This document shows positions 12,381 to 24,295 of a DNA stretch of 64,000 nucleotides, piece after piece. The first letter of the stretch is position 1. Every line of letters begins with the position of its first letter. Source of the DNA: Dryococelus australis (lineage: Eukaryota > Arthropoda > Insecta > Phasmatodea > Phasmatidae); the NCBI GenBank assembly GCA_029891345.1, contig CM057002.1:19482295-19546294 (forward strand), read 5' to 3'. The position numbers and the translations under genes were made by a program. The notes under the pieces were generated by a model that saw only the letters and a list, made by a program, of their open reading frames with translations, was not told the DNA's origin and did not search any database.

Positions 12381-14310
12381 GCCACGCATAAACTAGGGCA
12401 ACTTAATTTACCTTTTCACCGGTTACCAGCGTTGGTTGTGTGGATTGTCTACTGGATACAAAGTCTGGTACAGTTGGTCGAGCAATATGTCTGACATTTA
12501 CACTGGCCCTCTGGGGCAACGTTGGCTTACCAGAGCTCGGTGGACTTGGCTTTGATGAGGTAGTAGCGGCACTGCAGGATGATGGTGTGGACTCCATGGT
12601 CTTCCTGGCAGTGGTGGGAGTGGAGTTCCTGTAATGCCCTTCCAGGTGTCGGCGATTCCACTGCGTTCCTTCCTAGCTGCCAAAGTGTGGATTGGCACGC
12701 CAGCGCCTGGTGTCACTCCCGGTGACCAGGGCCCGGACTACCGGATGATCTTCGTAGCCTGGCCTAGTTGGGGCAGAGTAAAACGCAAAACTCCCGACGG
12801 GAGAAGCTGGTCTCCCCACGTGTCTAGCGGCCTGGGCCTGCCTCGAGGAGTCTCGAATCCCGGAGCGACGAGGTTAGCTGCACACACTTGCTTAGCGGTA
12901 CTGAACTCCCTTGTAAATGGCAAGCAATAGACTAAGTCCTGACTAAGCGTGTAAGCCAACAATGGCTGATAGTGCATTCCCTGGCTCCAAACAGTGCAAG
13001 CTCCTAGAGGTGTGGGTTGTAGACCATCTTCCTGCCACTGCCAGGTGTGATCCACGAAGGTAAGACCTCCAATCCCAAGCTAATACCCTGGCCAGCACCT
13101 TAGCTAGGTGCTTCGGTCAGCGATACAATTTGAGGTAGCTGTCCCGCCTCTGTGGGGTGTGTACCTAATGGTAGAGGCTCTACCATTCTATACACCGGGG
13201 TGAATAGAATGGGTGGCCATCGAAAGATGACTTGTATGTGGCGACAGGCAGGCCCCTGAAGGGGGTCTGATTTCTTACTCTAGGTTCGTAGTAAAACAAC
13301 CCTGTCCCTTGCTTGCCCTTTTAGGTCTATACTTCGTGACTGATAGGTTCTACTCCTATGACAAAGAACTCATATTTATTGAAACAAGAAATACTAGGTG
13401 ATACGTACGTAAAAATGAAGCAGGTTTGTGCAGCAGAAGTAAAAGTTACGCAGTTAACAGGCGGAGGTGACCTGCTGCTAAGACTACTTGAGATGCAAGT
13501 GGATTATTAAACTATAACTGATGCAACTAATACCTGTGTGGTTTACTAAAAGAGGCACTAGATTTATGGGGAACCACTACCAGCAAGTAGTGGTGTGGTG
13601 GCTGTTGACCCAGGAGGATCGACAACGGAAGTGTTAAGTCACTGGTTGATGTCTTCTGCAGGCGATGGTTTCTGGTGGTAATGATTTACCAGAAGGTGTT
13701 GAAGCCACTGGTGGTTCGTGAAGGAATGGAAGCCTAGAAGAGTAGAGAGCCCCAGCACACTGAAGTGTTAAGGCGAGCTACTGGAGATAACTCCCGACCT
13801 CGGCCGCGCACTGCCTTATATCTGACACATGGACAGGTGCGCGCCTGGTGGGGCGGGAGGGGTGGCGTGCCCCTGTGACGTCTGCCTGGAGCGAGTAGGT
13901 GAGAAAACTACCCTCGTATGCTCGGGATATGGCCTCGGGCGCTTAGTGGTGCTCTGCCATCTTTGGCGGTGTGGCAACACTCTGTTTGCCGGGTGTGTCG
14001 GGGAGGCTGATGTCACGCGGTCACCTTGAATACCCTTCATTTTACATGTAGAAATGTTGCGTTTGAGATGAAACTACTCTCTGCATACTCGTAAAACTCT
14101 GTGCTTGGTTTGACCCTTCCTCTGGTTTTAAGACTCCTTAGTAGACGGAGAAGGGCGGGTCAGGAACAGTCTGGGAAACCAAGTATCTTCAATGTCCCTT
14201 CCCGGGAACACATCCTGCTAGACGTCTTGGCTTAGTTTCCTTTGGTTGTTGAAGCACATGTGGATGAGTCGTAGTCGTATTTGGTATGTTGATATAAGCG
14301 GCACTCGTCA
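12380..14310 (-). mobile_element. Long LTR-like repeat, copy L4 (left arm of an inverted pair)
   Basis: On the minus strand it starts near 14310 with TGACGAGTGCCGCTTATATC, a diverged form of the family 5' end. It carries an ATATAAGG promoter box at 13821-13814 followed by GGCAGTGCGCGGCCGAGGTC. The minus frame ending near 12410 carries DFVSSRQSTQPTL, related to copies L1 and L2. The 3' terminus is not clear. The part from 14310 to about 13450 is repeated in opposite orientation at 14596-15345. Confidence 0.6.
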
Positions 14311-14595
14311 AATTAGTTTTTGCCTCATTCATGTCCGTAGTTATTTACTCACTATTTTCATACAATTGTATTGTATTTTGTAGTGAGGGTTTCCCTGGTT
14401 CCCTGGGCTTCACCTTTCTTGGTCTACCTGCCTCACATCCACGAGGTTTCCTGTTTGGCTTGTGCGTTTCATGTTTTATCCAATTTTCATCATGATCAAG
14501 TATGCTCTACCTTTCTTGGCTACTTATAATTTCGCCCTCTACAGCAGTCAAGAGATGTTAGTTCAACATAACTTTGGACAGCTAAGTGGACTAAC

Positions 14596-15345
14596 CGTTG
14601 GAATTAATCAACTACGAACCACAGGAATCAACTACCAGATGTCTAACAGGAAGTGTTCTCGCCAGACACATGGAGGATAGTTGGTTTCCCAGACTGTTCC
14701 TGAACTGCCCTTCTCCATCTACTAAGAGTGTTTACACACATGAAGGTGCGAACCAAGCACGGCGTGTTACGAAGGTGTAGAGAGTGGGTTCAACTCAAAT
14801 GTTCAGTGGAATCACAATACAAAAGATATTTTAAGACCTCCGAAGATAGCCGAGCACCCGAGGCGATACCACGAGTGCAAGAGGGTAGTTCTTCATCCCG
14901 CGCACTCCAGAGGAACAGTATATAAGGCAGTGCACGGCCGAGGTCGGTAGTTCATCTCCAGTAGCTTGCCTCAACACTTCTTGTGCTGGGGCTCTCTACT
15001 GACCACTAGGCCCTCACTGTCCTTTCCAAGAACTTCCAGTACTCTAGTGGCTGCCGCCACCATCTACCAGAGGCTTCTACCACTTCTTTGCATTGATGCC
15101 ACAAGAAACTTCATCTACCTGAAGACATCAAACACGACTTAACACTTGAAGTTGTTGTGACGACCTGGTTCTTCAGCTGCTGGTAGTGGCCCCACAGTTA
15201 AAGTCAGGGCCTCGTCTAGTCAACCCAGTTAGTGCTAGTTGCATCAGTAAAGCTAACTATTTCCCTTGTACTTAAGTAGCCTAGGAGCATGTCACCTTCA
15301 GCCGTTAAATGCTTAGGTTAAGTACTTCCGCAGCACAGACTTATT
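14596..15345 (+). mobile_element. Partial LTR-like repeat, copy L5 (right arm of an inverted pair)
   Basis: It starts around aattaatcaactacga (14604), which matches the family 5' end. It then shows TTTCCCAGACTGTTCCTGA (14690) and TATATAAGG at 14919, then GCAGTGCACGGCCGAGGTC. These match the reverse complement of copy L4 in the same order, through GTTGCATCAGT at about 15238. It stops abruptly near 15345 where copy L6 begins, as expected if L6 was inserted into it. Confidence 0.6.
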
Positions 15346-15367
15346 GGTAGCCTAGGTGTTTATTGGT

Positions 15368-16890
15368 TAAATATGACACGTGTCCAATTAGACTGACTGG
15401 ACACTAGTTACAGATTTTACTCACTAGACCAAAAGCGACTTGGGTAGCGGGGATGAGGCGAGGAGTGTTGGCTAGTGCTGATGCACTCTCACCTCTAGTT
15501 AGGTAGTTGAAGTAAGTTTAGTCTTAAAGCGGGGTGAATCCCTTCACGAATGTTACAAAGTTGTGCTTCTTTTGTCCAGAAGACCAAGTTATCCTAACCT
15601 AGGCGAACTCCCACTCTGGTTAAGAAGCCGTAGACAACAGGGTGATACTTGTAGCGGGTACGAACACATGGTGGGAACTCAATTAACATTACCGGTGCAA
15701 GCGCAACTGTTTGATGTCATGAGTTTGGCAGCACGGGCCCGTTCCGCCTATCTATCCTGCGTAGGATAGGGTGATACTATCCTCGGCCAGGCAGCAGGGT
15801 GAGCCAGGTGTTGCTCTGTAGTTCTCCTACCACTGTTCTACTGGTTGTGCGTCTACCCAGAATACCTGGCAGCACTGCAGGGGTCACAGTCATCGCACAC
15901 TAATAGTGTGAGTGGTACGAAGCAGCCTGAGTGTGTCGTCTCCTGGTGTGAAAGTGTTACTAGTGGTTGTGGCGTTACTGTTTCTTCCCCATGAGCACTA
16001 ATAGTGCTGTGTGTTTGATGGGAAGAAACAGGTAGCCGTCTAATGTGTATGTCTTAGTTCGGTTTAATAACTTCCCCGGATTCTGTTGGCAGTGCACAGC
16101 GTAATCTACTTCCAGCTGTGAATACAGATATATACCCTGGAAATAAGAGTAGCGAAGTAGAAAGCAATGTGTGTTTATTGACAGTTCAATAGACACGTGA
16201 CCTGTGCTACCTCCACCAAGTCGAGGATAGCTGAATGTAACTGCGTGGTTCCAGGTGTAGATGTCCTGGTTCTAAATAAATGGGAAAAGCTGATTCTATA
16301 TGAATATAAGAGTTTCAGTTAAACTACTAATTTAAGGTGTCTAGAGGAGACAAATTAAGTTAAGAAAGTTTTGTTTGTATGTCGCCGGGTTGACTGGTCA
16401 TTGGCTTATGTAGTTGGTTGCAGTGAAGGTGTACTTGTAGGCTTTGAACTTCTCTAGAGCTCCCGAGCACTAAGAGTGCTGTGGGCGGTGCAAGAGATGC
16501 GAAAGACTCCAGAGTTTGGCTACAGCCGAACTTATATAGTGGTAGCTTGGTGGAGATTCCACAGCTTCTCTTGTGGCTGGGATCTCAGCCAGTAGGAAGA
16601 CTCTCCGACCAGATGCTCACCACTTCTTCAGCAGCTGCTGAAGACACCACCATCTACCACCATTGCAGGTCCTTTCATCAGCTTCTGGGAGATTTAACCA
16701 CCACCAGAGGTTCCCGAACTACGTCCTTCACCCACCCCTGCCCCCCCCCCCCCCCAGATATCCACTCCAGTCCTTGGTAAGGTCTCGGCGAAGTCCCTTC
16801 TGGAGCTCCCCACCCCTTCTGGTAGACGTCCTCCCTTTAAGTTCCTTCAGAACATGCCCCAATAGAAAGACGTCAACTAACCAGTAATTT
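15368..16890 (-). mobile_element. Long LTR-like repeat, copy L6
   Basis: It is collinear with copy L3 (4106-5778). Shared landmarks are acgtgtccaattagactgac (15378), gaccaaaagcg (15427), ctagtggttgtggcgt (15959), cacgtgacctgtgctacctc (16193), aaggtgtctaga (16335) and cttatata (16531). A broken minus frame near 15780-15560 retains VRLG-DNLVFWTKEAQ, matching the embedded ORF of the other copies with frameshifts and stops. The upstream edge is uncertain. A run of 15 C lies at 16741-16755. Confidence 0.6.
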
Positions 16891-18583
16891 TCTTTTAATA
16901 TTAATTATTGGCCTTACGTTCACGAGCTCTTGCCCAGGTCGTCTTCACCTGGTTAATTATATCAAGTCATAACTTCTGTTGCAAGTCATTATCTTACGAG
17001 GTAGTACGGAGCCACTGTGTTTATTATTACTTCAATAGTAAAAACATGTGTATTTCAATCTACCTATTCTCTTTAATCCAATTTTCTTGGAAGTATTGCA
17101 AGTCCTACGTGTGGTCAAGCCACAAGACGTGAATGGAAAAGTTAATTATCCATACACTAAGAGGCCGCTAGAGTTCTGCCAAACTGGTAGTTCATTGCAG
17201 GAGCCCAAAATCGCTAGGTACACATCCACTAGGTGACTTAGCAGGTTAAACAGTTCCATTATCCACCACCACTTCTTTTGACAGATTGACCCTCTGTGGA
17301 GACATCACTTGGGTATTCGACAGGAAGCATCTCAAACAATATATGCGTTCTATCCACCGCCTCCTGTGGGGCTGGGCAAAAGGAACAACTTTGGGTGCAG
17401 TTCGCTGCAAGTCTGAATATTTGGTCTAACACAGTAGGGAAAGAGGAGGGGGTATGGAGGAGATTGAAAAAGGCAATACATGCCTCAGAGTAATACCACT
17501 TGCTCATCTCAATCTAACCCACAGGGCGGAGTTCATACCACCTGTGAGGTATTTCCCCCACTAGAAAGATTAGAAGGCCCTCCTCATCCAATTCTAGAGC
17601 CCTTCAGGCAAGGAGAAGAACCACCCTTAGGTCTAGCAAACTCCTGGTTATGCCAGTGTAATTTCCCTATTACAACTACTAACATTCTCCAACAAGTATC
17701 TAGCTCTCCACAGCTGACAAGTCTGCCAGAACCCACCGCAGTCATGGCACCTGCCAACCGCAGATGAGGAATCCACCTCCCAATCATCTGAAGGTAAAGG
17801 GTCAGGTTGTGAGAAGGGTTATGACAGTGGCTGTGGATTTTGTCCCAACCAGACCAGTCAGGCACCCATGAGACACTAAGGTCCCTGCCTTACCCATGTT
17901 CCTCATGATACTGGCATCACAATATAAAACCTCTACTACAGCTACTTGTAAGTAAAACCACTTGTGTGAATACCTATAATTATAATTAATTTCTCCAGTT
18001 GGTTCAAACCCAACAATAAAAAGTCCAGCCGGTCATGTGTCGGACACATATTATTTTCAACGAATTTAAGATCTTGTTTACACTTCAACATATGCTACCA
18101 TATTTACCAACAAAACCAAAATCTCATTTATACCGTGCTTGAAACCTAAGATTCTATGTCAAACTTGAATTACATACCTCTGTTTCGAGATACAGCAAAA
18201 CTTCCCTTTGGCAATGTGTAGACAATACAAACTCTGCTTTCTGAAACCCAGGTTATCAAAACTCTGCTTTCACGTGTGTGTATAAACAATGCAGTGAGTA
18301 GCTAGCAGATACTGAAATTGAATTGGTTTTTATTGAATTCCTGTAATAATTTTAAATATGCACATATATCTGCCAGGAGACTAATGAGAGAGGTAGTGCA
18401 CACAAGCAACCACAATGCCATGTTGGATGCACACAGCAGCTTATACATACAAAATGTAATACACAAACATTTTTGGATTTGTGGGACTGTGGTTCTTATT
18501 GGATACTTTGTTTTAGGGCAATATGAAGATATTTTGTAGTATGTTTGGAAAAATTTGATACTATGCTTCTTTTACCCCTACAG
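16891..18583. other. Repeat-derived and intronic DNA before the Lasp exon
   Basis: No exon with recognisable homology was found. Antisense frames at 17507-17259 and 17865-17584 are longer than their surroundings, but I could not match them to a family. From about 17980 the DNA is AT-rich, and it ends in a pyrimidine tract and CAG acceptor at 18583. If the Lasp transcript runs from the left edge, all of this is its last intron. Confidence 0.4.
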
Positions 18584-18760
18584 AAAGTTTTCAAGGCGAT
18601 GTACGACTATGAGGCCCAGGACTCTGACGAAGTTTCATTCATAGATGGAGACATAATCATCAACTGTACACCCATTGACGAGGGCTGGATGACCGGATTG
18701 GTGAAGAGGACAGGCCAGACTGGCATGCTGCCAGCCAACTATGTTGAGCCCGTCAACTAG
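18584..18760 (+). CDS. Lasp: Lasp, last coding exon (SH3 domain)
   Basis: This exon encodes 58 residues, essentially a whole SH3 domain, then TAG. The acceptor is a strong pyrimidine tract ending cttttacccctacag at 18583, and the exon opens in phase 0 with [15 protein letters not shown]3 hallmarks are the ALYDY-type motif [14 protein letters not shown] in the RT loop, DGD, the GWM tryptophan, and the closing [12 protein letters not shown]. Known for the family: LIM and SH3 proteins have an N-terminal LIM domain, two nebulin repeats and a C-terminal SH3, bind F-actin and act at adhesions and muscle. Nebulin and nebulette have similar SH3 domains, but arthropods are known mainly for Lasp. The LIM and nebulin exons were not seen in this window. 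Confidence 0.85.
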   Translation, partial: KVFKAMYDYEAQDSDEVSFIDGDIIINCTPIDEGWMTGLVKRTGQTGMLPANYVEPVN

Positions 18761-21160
18761 CCCATGTCCCTGTTGCATCCATCTGTTTTATATTGCCTTT
18801 ACAGCAGTGCATATTTATTATATGTTGCTTTTACTTTCCATATAATATTTCAGCAGTTTGGGTCGTCAGTAATTGACAGGCTGCGAACACACTTACTAGA
18901 TTGTGTTAATCTTATATGCATGTTCAATTTGCTTTTATAATGTGTGAATGTTACCAGTAATGATTTCATTCGTATTGCATATTTTAATAATTGCTTCAAA
19001 GTTTAATTTCTGTCTTTGGATGTTTTTGGAGTAATTTGATATTATGAGAGTTTAAAGTTTGTTCCATACTTGACTTCTGATGTATGGATTAGGACTTTCA
19101 CAGAATGTTGACTGTTCCCAATTAACTCTGGTTATACTTTAAACTGGCGTTCAGAATTTGGGGGAATTTTGAACTGTATATTCAGAACTGAGATAGACCT
19201 GTTAATTTCCTTGTTAAACTGGAAGTTTATTATTTAGGTCATGAAAATACTGTACAGTGTATTTTTAGAAGTTATCTTTTTCATGTAAATATTTTTGACT
19301 GCATTATTACAGTAACTCTGCTCATGTGCCTTACAATACCAGCCAATTAGGTTAGGCATATTTGGTATTTCACGCTCAATACGGTCATGTCTCACATTTA
19401 GCTCCAACATTCCTGCAAGTAAACAACATGTATATTATTTATTTAGTCTTTTGTCAGACTTGCTTCATATTAACTTCATGTATGGATGTGTGTTAACGAC
19501 AATGGACGACTCTGGCATTTAAAAGAGCATTCCAAACTTTTATTAATAGACAATAGTGGTTATTAAAGGCCCATTCCTATAGTGTATTTGAGGAAACTGA
19601 GAAGTTCAAACATGTTGAGCATTCAGTATTTTTTAAACCTCTATGTATACAGTATGTATGTGTTTTGTGTAAGTATCTTTCAGAAATATGTAAAGCTGTA
19701 ACTGAATTTATTTTAGGTTTTAATGTTATGTTATTATGTGACATTCTGCTTTTACTAGAAGCATTAGTCATTGTCTCGTGGCACACTAAATCATTCCCTA
19801 ACTTGCATTTTAAATAATATAGTTGTTACAAAACTGCATTTGTAACTCTGTCTCTAGTAGATTGTGCTGAAGTTGGTATGTCATATTTCTTTTTCTGTAA
19901 TCCTGGTTTGCATCAATAATTTGAAAGCTTACAAAACCTAAAGAACACTTGGCTAGATCTTTGGTGAGATTTGTTTCATTCTGCTGTGAATGATTCCAAA
20001 ACAAAAACAAACTTTGAATACAAAAAGAAAGATCAGTCGAATATGTATGTAGAAACTTGTTTAGGTTTGTGTCGTTCAGGGATTGTACTTTGATTCAAAT
20101 TCGAATTTAACACTAACTATAGCGAGTGACATGGCTGGTAGCCAACGGTTTTGCTGGACGTCACACAGCTGAAATGTGTTGCAAAGGATATTGTGTAGAA
20201 ACAACTTGTTTCTGACATACGTATCAGTAAACTTTGGTACAAAATTTTAACAGAAATGGGAAATTAAATAAATTGATACCTTCAACTATGTCGGGTAGAT
20301 GTATTAATGGAGCATTACAATTTCAGCTTTATTTGAATGTTTCCCTGCCTTGCTTTGTGCAGATGTGCATCAAATTTTTGTTGGATTAGCAATGTCATAT
20401 TTATTTTTGTTATGTGAGCATGTCTGAATTGAGCTGAACTATCAGATTTCTTCCTCAGTTAGTGAACTGTATTGCCTGTGATCAGAATGTGTATGCACTT
20501 GGCCGTGCATTCCAAGTGGCTTCATGTGCAAGTAGCTTGAGTGAACCAGTTAGTATTTGTTTTGGTAAATAGTTGTTCAGTTAAACTGTATGTGTAATGT
20601 TAGGGACTGTTGTTGACTACAAGTGCACTTCATATTGTGTGATCAGATGTTTATTGATGTTTTTACCTATCATGACTGTTGCATTGCCGAAGTACTTTGT
20701 TGCAGAGTAATAAATATGTAAATAGAGAAATTTAACTATTTTAGATAAAATATTTTAATAGTGTTGTAGGTTGTGTTAACAGATGTGTAATTCATAGTTG
20801 TAATGTTCGAAAATATTTTTTTCCCTTAATTTTTTTGGGAGCAGGATTTTTAATAGTACATAGTGTGCCAGATAATTGTTTTAATATTGTGGAAATTATT
20901 ATACACAATTATTTATGTACAAACTTTGGATATCATTCAAATTATTTTTTTTGTCTGATTTGAGGTTTATAATCTGTTTCTTATACAAAGGTTTGTGAAT
21001 TCCTTCACTGTTCCTGGGGGAGATATTAGTTGAACGGAACAAAATTTTGTTCACAGCATGTCATTGTGCTGATTTTCACTTCTTTACAGTACATATTTTT
21101 GCAATATGGCGACTGCGTGTTGAAAGTTTGTAGATTAATAAAGAGCTATAGTTTATATCA
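18761..21160 (+). other. Lasp: Probable Lasp 3' untranslated region
   Basis: AT-rich, non-coding DNA follows the Lasp stop codon and has no recognisable transposon. Candidate poly(A) signals are AATAAA at 20709-20714 and at 21137-21142; the latter is followed by a T-rich stretch. The UTR length is inferred from these signals only, and an earlier end is possible. Confidence 0.45.
21137..21142 (+). terminator. Candidate distal poly(A) signal of Lasp
   Basis: AATAAA in gattaataaagagct lies about 2.4 kb after the stop codon. A second candidate lies at 20709-20714. Choosing between them needs transcript data. Confidence 0.35.
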
Positions 21161-21816
21161 TTTTAGTCTTGGTTGAATCTGTTTACTCAGTTCCTCTTAT
21201 TTTTGGACTAATCCGATATGGAGGCCTATGAATTGGCTTGTCGGTCGTTAATTCTAGTTTTATTTCATAATGCTTTCTTTCTATTACTTATAACATATTT
21301 TGTGCAAACCTGATATTACATTTAACCAATCATCTTTTTTGTTTACTACTTAATGCTCTACTTATTTTTTCTAATACCTTCATTCTCAAATGTGTCTTTC
21401 CTATAGATACAGTACTGTGTTCTATCTTATTAGCTCCCATATCCTCTACGATTTTGTCATATATTGATACTTATAATAATTTCTTGGCGTTATTTACATT
21501 GAGAAATGGTATCGAGCAGTGTTATGAAAAGTACTGGAAAAATGTAATTACTCCGATGACAATGTAACTAATTACAAGTAAAAATTACTTTTATGAAAAT
21601 TAATCAGTAAAATTACAATTACTTTCCCACTACGATTTTAAAATTGAATTACCTACAGTGCAGGTTTTTACACACATTAAAAAAGTACATATATATTTGG
21701 TTTTTAAAAAGTATTTGAAGCTAATGGTTATAGTGTCTATTTTAAAATAATTGAATATTTTTTGTGGAAATATATGCATGTAAAATAAATAACTTTTCCA
21801 AATTCGTCTTAAATAT

Positions 21817-21872
21817 ATTAATATATTTAACACTATCAAAAAAGATTAATATATTTAACACTATCAAAAAAG
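21817..21872. repeat. 28-bp tandem duplication
   Basis: The unit attaatatatttaacactat plus caaaaaag is present twice in direct succession with no differences seen, starting at 21817 and 21845. Confidence 0.85.
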
Positions 21873-21967
21873 ATTTCATACCAATTACACACTGTAGTTA
21901 AAAACTTTATATTTTTTAACTAACCTTACAAAGCAATATTGCATTTTGAAATTCTCATTGGATGTAT

Positions 21968-22028
21968 TCCCTCTCTTGATAGCAAAACCGTCTTTACTGA
22001 CACTAAAAAGATGCTCAACAGGAGCACT
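21968..22028 (-). pseudogene. hAT transposase C-terminal fragment
   Basis: The minus-strand translation contains SAPVEHLF followed by SVSKDGFAIKRG. The SAPxERLFS-type motif near the C terminus is characteristic of hAT transposases, in the dimerisation region. Only this fragment is readable; flanking frames are closed. Confidence 0.7.
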
Positions 22029-22493
22029 AGATGGCAGTGATGTAGTGAATTTTTTAAAATGCAGATTTTAGGCTGGGCTAATGTTGGAGACAGTGCAAGT
22101 CACTCTGGCTGTTCATCAAGAAGGAATTTACATCCTTCCTTCAAGACAGGTGAAACTGTTGTGGTCATCCCTGTCCACCTTTTCTTCTGTCACGACAGAA
22201 CCTACACTAGTAGGTGCGGAAGCATCCATTTTATTTTTGAAGAAGGATACTGCTTACCCTTTTTGTTGTCCTTTCAACCATGAAAATTTCAGTGATGGGA
22301 CGAGACCAGCAGCTAGAAGGCAAAGATTACTACAATGTTGTTAAGTAACGAATTACAAGTAATCGGATTACTTCAACAATTACTATTCAAGTAATTTCTA
22401 CTTGTAACAAATTTCAAAACAAGTAATTCATATTTGTAATCTGATTACAAAACATTAAATGTAATAGTTACATTTCGGTAGTCGGTACATCAC

Positions 22494-23337
22494 AATTTTT
22501 TACTGCCCCGTTTTATATTTCCGATGTGTTTAGGGTAAAATTGAAAAGAGGTACCACAATGTACACTTGTAGTGCTACGATCATATACACAACAATAATG
22601 GACAAACCAGAGAAGTGGCGTATCTTTTGTAGGTTAACTTCCGTAAGCCAACTGGCAGGAGGTAGTGCAGCATCACCCATTTCCTTCACAAGGAAAAACC
22701 AGTTTTTGTACACATGAGGGCAGGGTTCGTTTTCAACACCTGTCCGTCTACCCGGGGCGATGATAGGGTGGCAATGTTGGAGTAAGGCAGGCTAAACTGC
22801 TGTTGTTTTGAGTCAGCAGTTGTAATTTTGTTCTAAACACTCCAAGTAGAAAAAGGCAGGAAGAGAGACACTATCCTGAACCGATGCACTGAGATATACT
22901 AAAGAGAGGTGCTGAGCCGAACGCTGTCTGGTGGCTACTACTGGCAACGAGTTCAGCCTCGCACACTCTAGCTTATGGCGCTCTCATGTGTCCCCCCCCC
23001 CCCCCCCCCCCCCCAAATACCAGACGTTTTCATGAACCAGTTCTGCTTTTCCATAGGTGTTTACGGTTATTGTGCTGTCAACTGTGTTTGGTTGCAATTA
23101 TTTAAATTAAATTTGTTTTCATTTAACAGTAACGGTACAAGCAATAGCTGGAATCTAATACAATTACATATTAACAGATTTTCGCCGGTCCCCCCCCCCC
23201 CCCCCCACTGTACTGTGGCATACCAATTAAAGATAGGGACACTACTACATTTTATCGCAAATTGCTGGTTTTGAGTAAGTCTCGCACCATGCAGGTTTTG
23301 TTAGTTGAAAATGTATAATTTTCTAGTGACTATCGTA
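22494..23337. other. Intergenic stretch with two poly(C) runs
   Basis: No gene recognised. Runs of 23 C (22992-23014) and 17 C (23190-23206) make short proline-rich artefact frames. The first part (22510-22900) gives open frames on both strands without homology. Confidence 0.4.
22992..23014. repeat. Poly(C) run (23 C)
   Basis: Uninterrupted C homopolymer between ctcatgtgt and aaataccagac. Homopolymer length may be inexact in the assembly. Confidence 0.8.
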
Positions 23338-24154
23338 TTTACTGGCATAATTCTCACACTAGCACAATTCACACACACACACACACCCCCCCATTTTTAT
23401 GGTATGTCTCAACGAGGCATGTAATGCTAACTGGCACGTGTCATGCGTGCTTTGTTCAATTGCGCCAGGTCGCCGACACTTCAAGGTCACTGGTCCCCGT
23501 ATCGATTCCTGGTTACTGCTGCAAACATGTAAACAAAATCAGTCACGGAGTTTATTTGTAAACGTGTGGTTTTTTAATGCGAAGGGAATATTTCACATTT
23601 ATATTAATTTTTTTTAAGTACGAATAAACAATGGGTAATTATGCCAGTTAAACTGCTGCATTCAAACTTCAGGTAATTGTGTATGCAGAGGAACATGGCA
23701 ATAGAGAAGCGGGCCGAAAATTCATTGTTCCAGAGTTTAACGTGCAGGTCATGTTTTCCCAATACCGGGCCATTGTTGCGAAGTGGACCAAACCTGTAAT
23801 GACGCCAGTGACAGCCTCCTTCAAGAATAATCGTGTAGCAACAGACCGACCAATAGTTGCCCTGTCCGAGGATCTAGGGCCGAGCGACAGCAGCAAGTCG
23901 CCTGTCCAGCCACCCTGCTGAGAACCTAGGCACTCGCCCAGCCATGTGCATACGGCAATGTTTTCGCTGCTAACCCCAGTGGAGGAGTGATTTAATTTTG
24001 AATATGTATCTTATCTATTTCAAAAAAACTTTCAGTAGACCCCATTTTAATGTTTGAATGCACGTGTCTTGGCAATTCCTTGCGTAATTCAAGCACCCTA
24101 ATTTTTCTTGCACCAAAATCCTGTTAAATAGGTGCGAGAATTATGCCAGTAAAA
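23338..24154 (+). mobile_element. Pogo/Tigger-like DNA transposon relic
   Basis: Inverted ends are TTTACTGGCATAATTCTCAC (23338) and the reverse complement of TTTACTGGCATAATTCTCGC at 24154. The plus strand at 23663-23740 encodes LQVIVYAEEHGNREAGRKF, which resembles the N-terminal psq/CENP-B helix-turn-helix of pogo-type transposases. The following conserved block is lost and no DDE core is present, so it is a short non-autonomous or deleted copy of about 0.8 kb. A flanking TA duplication is not obvious. Confidence 0.65.
23663..23921 (+). pseudogene. Pogo-like transposase N-terminal remnant
   Basis: The frame starts before the ATG at 23679. AYAEEHGNRxAGRKF-type sequence marks a CENP-B/psq DNA-binding helix. 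After about 30 residues the translation no longer looks like a transposase. It lies inside the inverted repeats of the element at 23338-24154, in the expected position. Confidence 0.6.
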
Positions 24155-24295
24155 TGGGCATTTCGTTTTGAGGTGGTCGTGCTGAGCTGCGACAGGTAAG
24201 TTATTGCTTGGAGGGCAGTGCTTCAACTGCCTAGTAAGCGATAGCGGGAAATGCTGCATAGGTCTAGCAACTGATTGTATACTGAGCGACTATAC

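Larger units (their letters stand above)
21517..22493 (-). mobile_element. hAT-family transposon relic (H1)
   Basis: The left end CAGTGTTATGAAAAGTAC is followed by a run of TAATTACAAGTAA-like motifs. The right end carries matching motifs (ttacaagtaatcgg) and a degenerate inverted terminus near 22493. The minus strand at 22028-21968 encodes SAPVEHLFSVSKDGFAIKRG, the C-terminal block of hAT transposases. The rest of the transposase is missing or broken, so the copy is dead. A 28-bp tandem duplication (21817-21872) lies inside. No 8-bp target duplication was found. Confidence 0.7.

Noticed and set aside
17259-17865. Two minus-strand frames of 82 and 93 codons
   Set aside because: They are repeat-like in composition but match no transposon or host protein I know, and no splice sites frame them.
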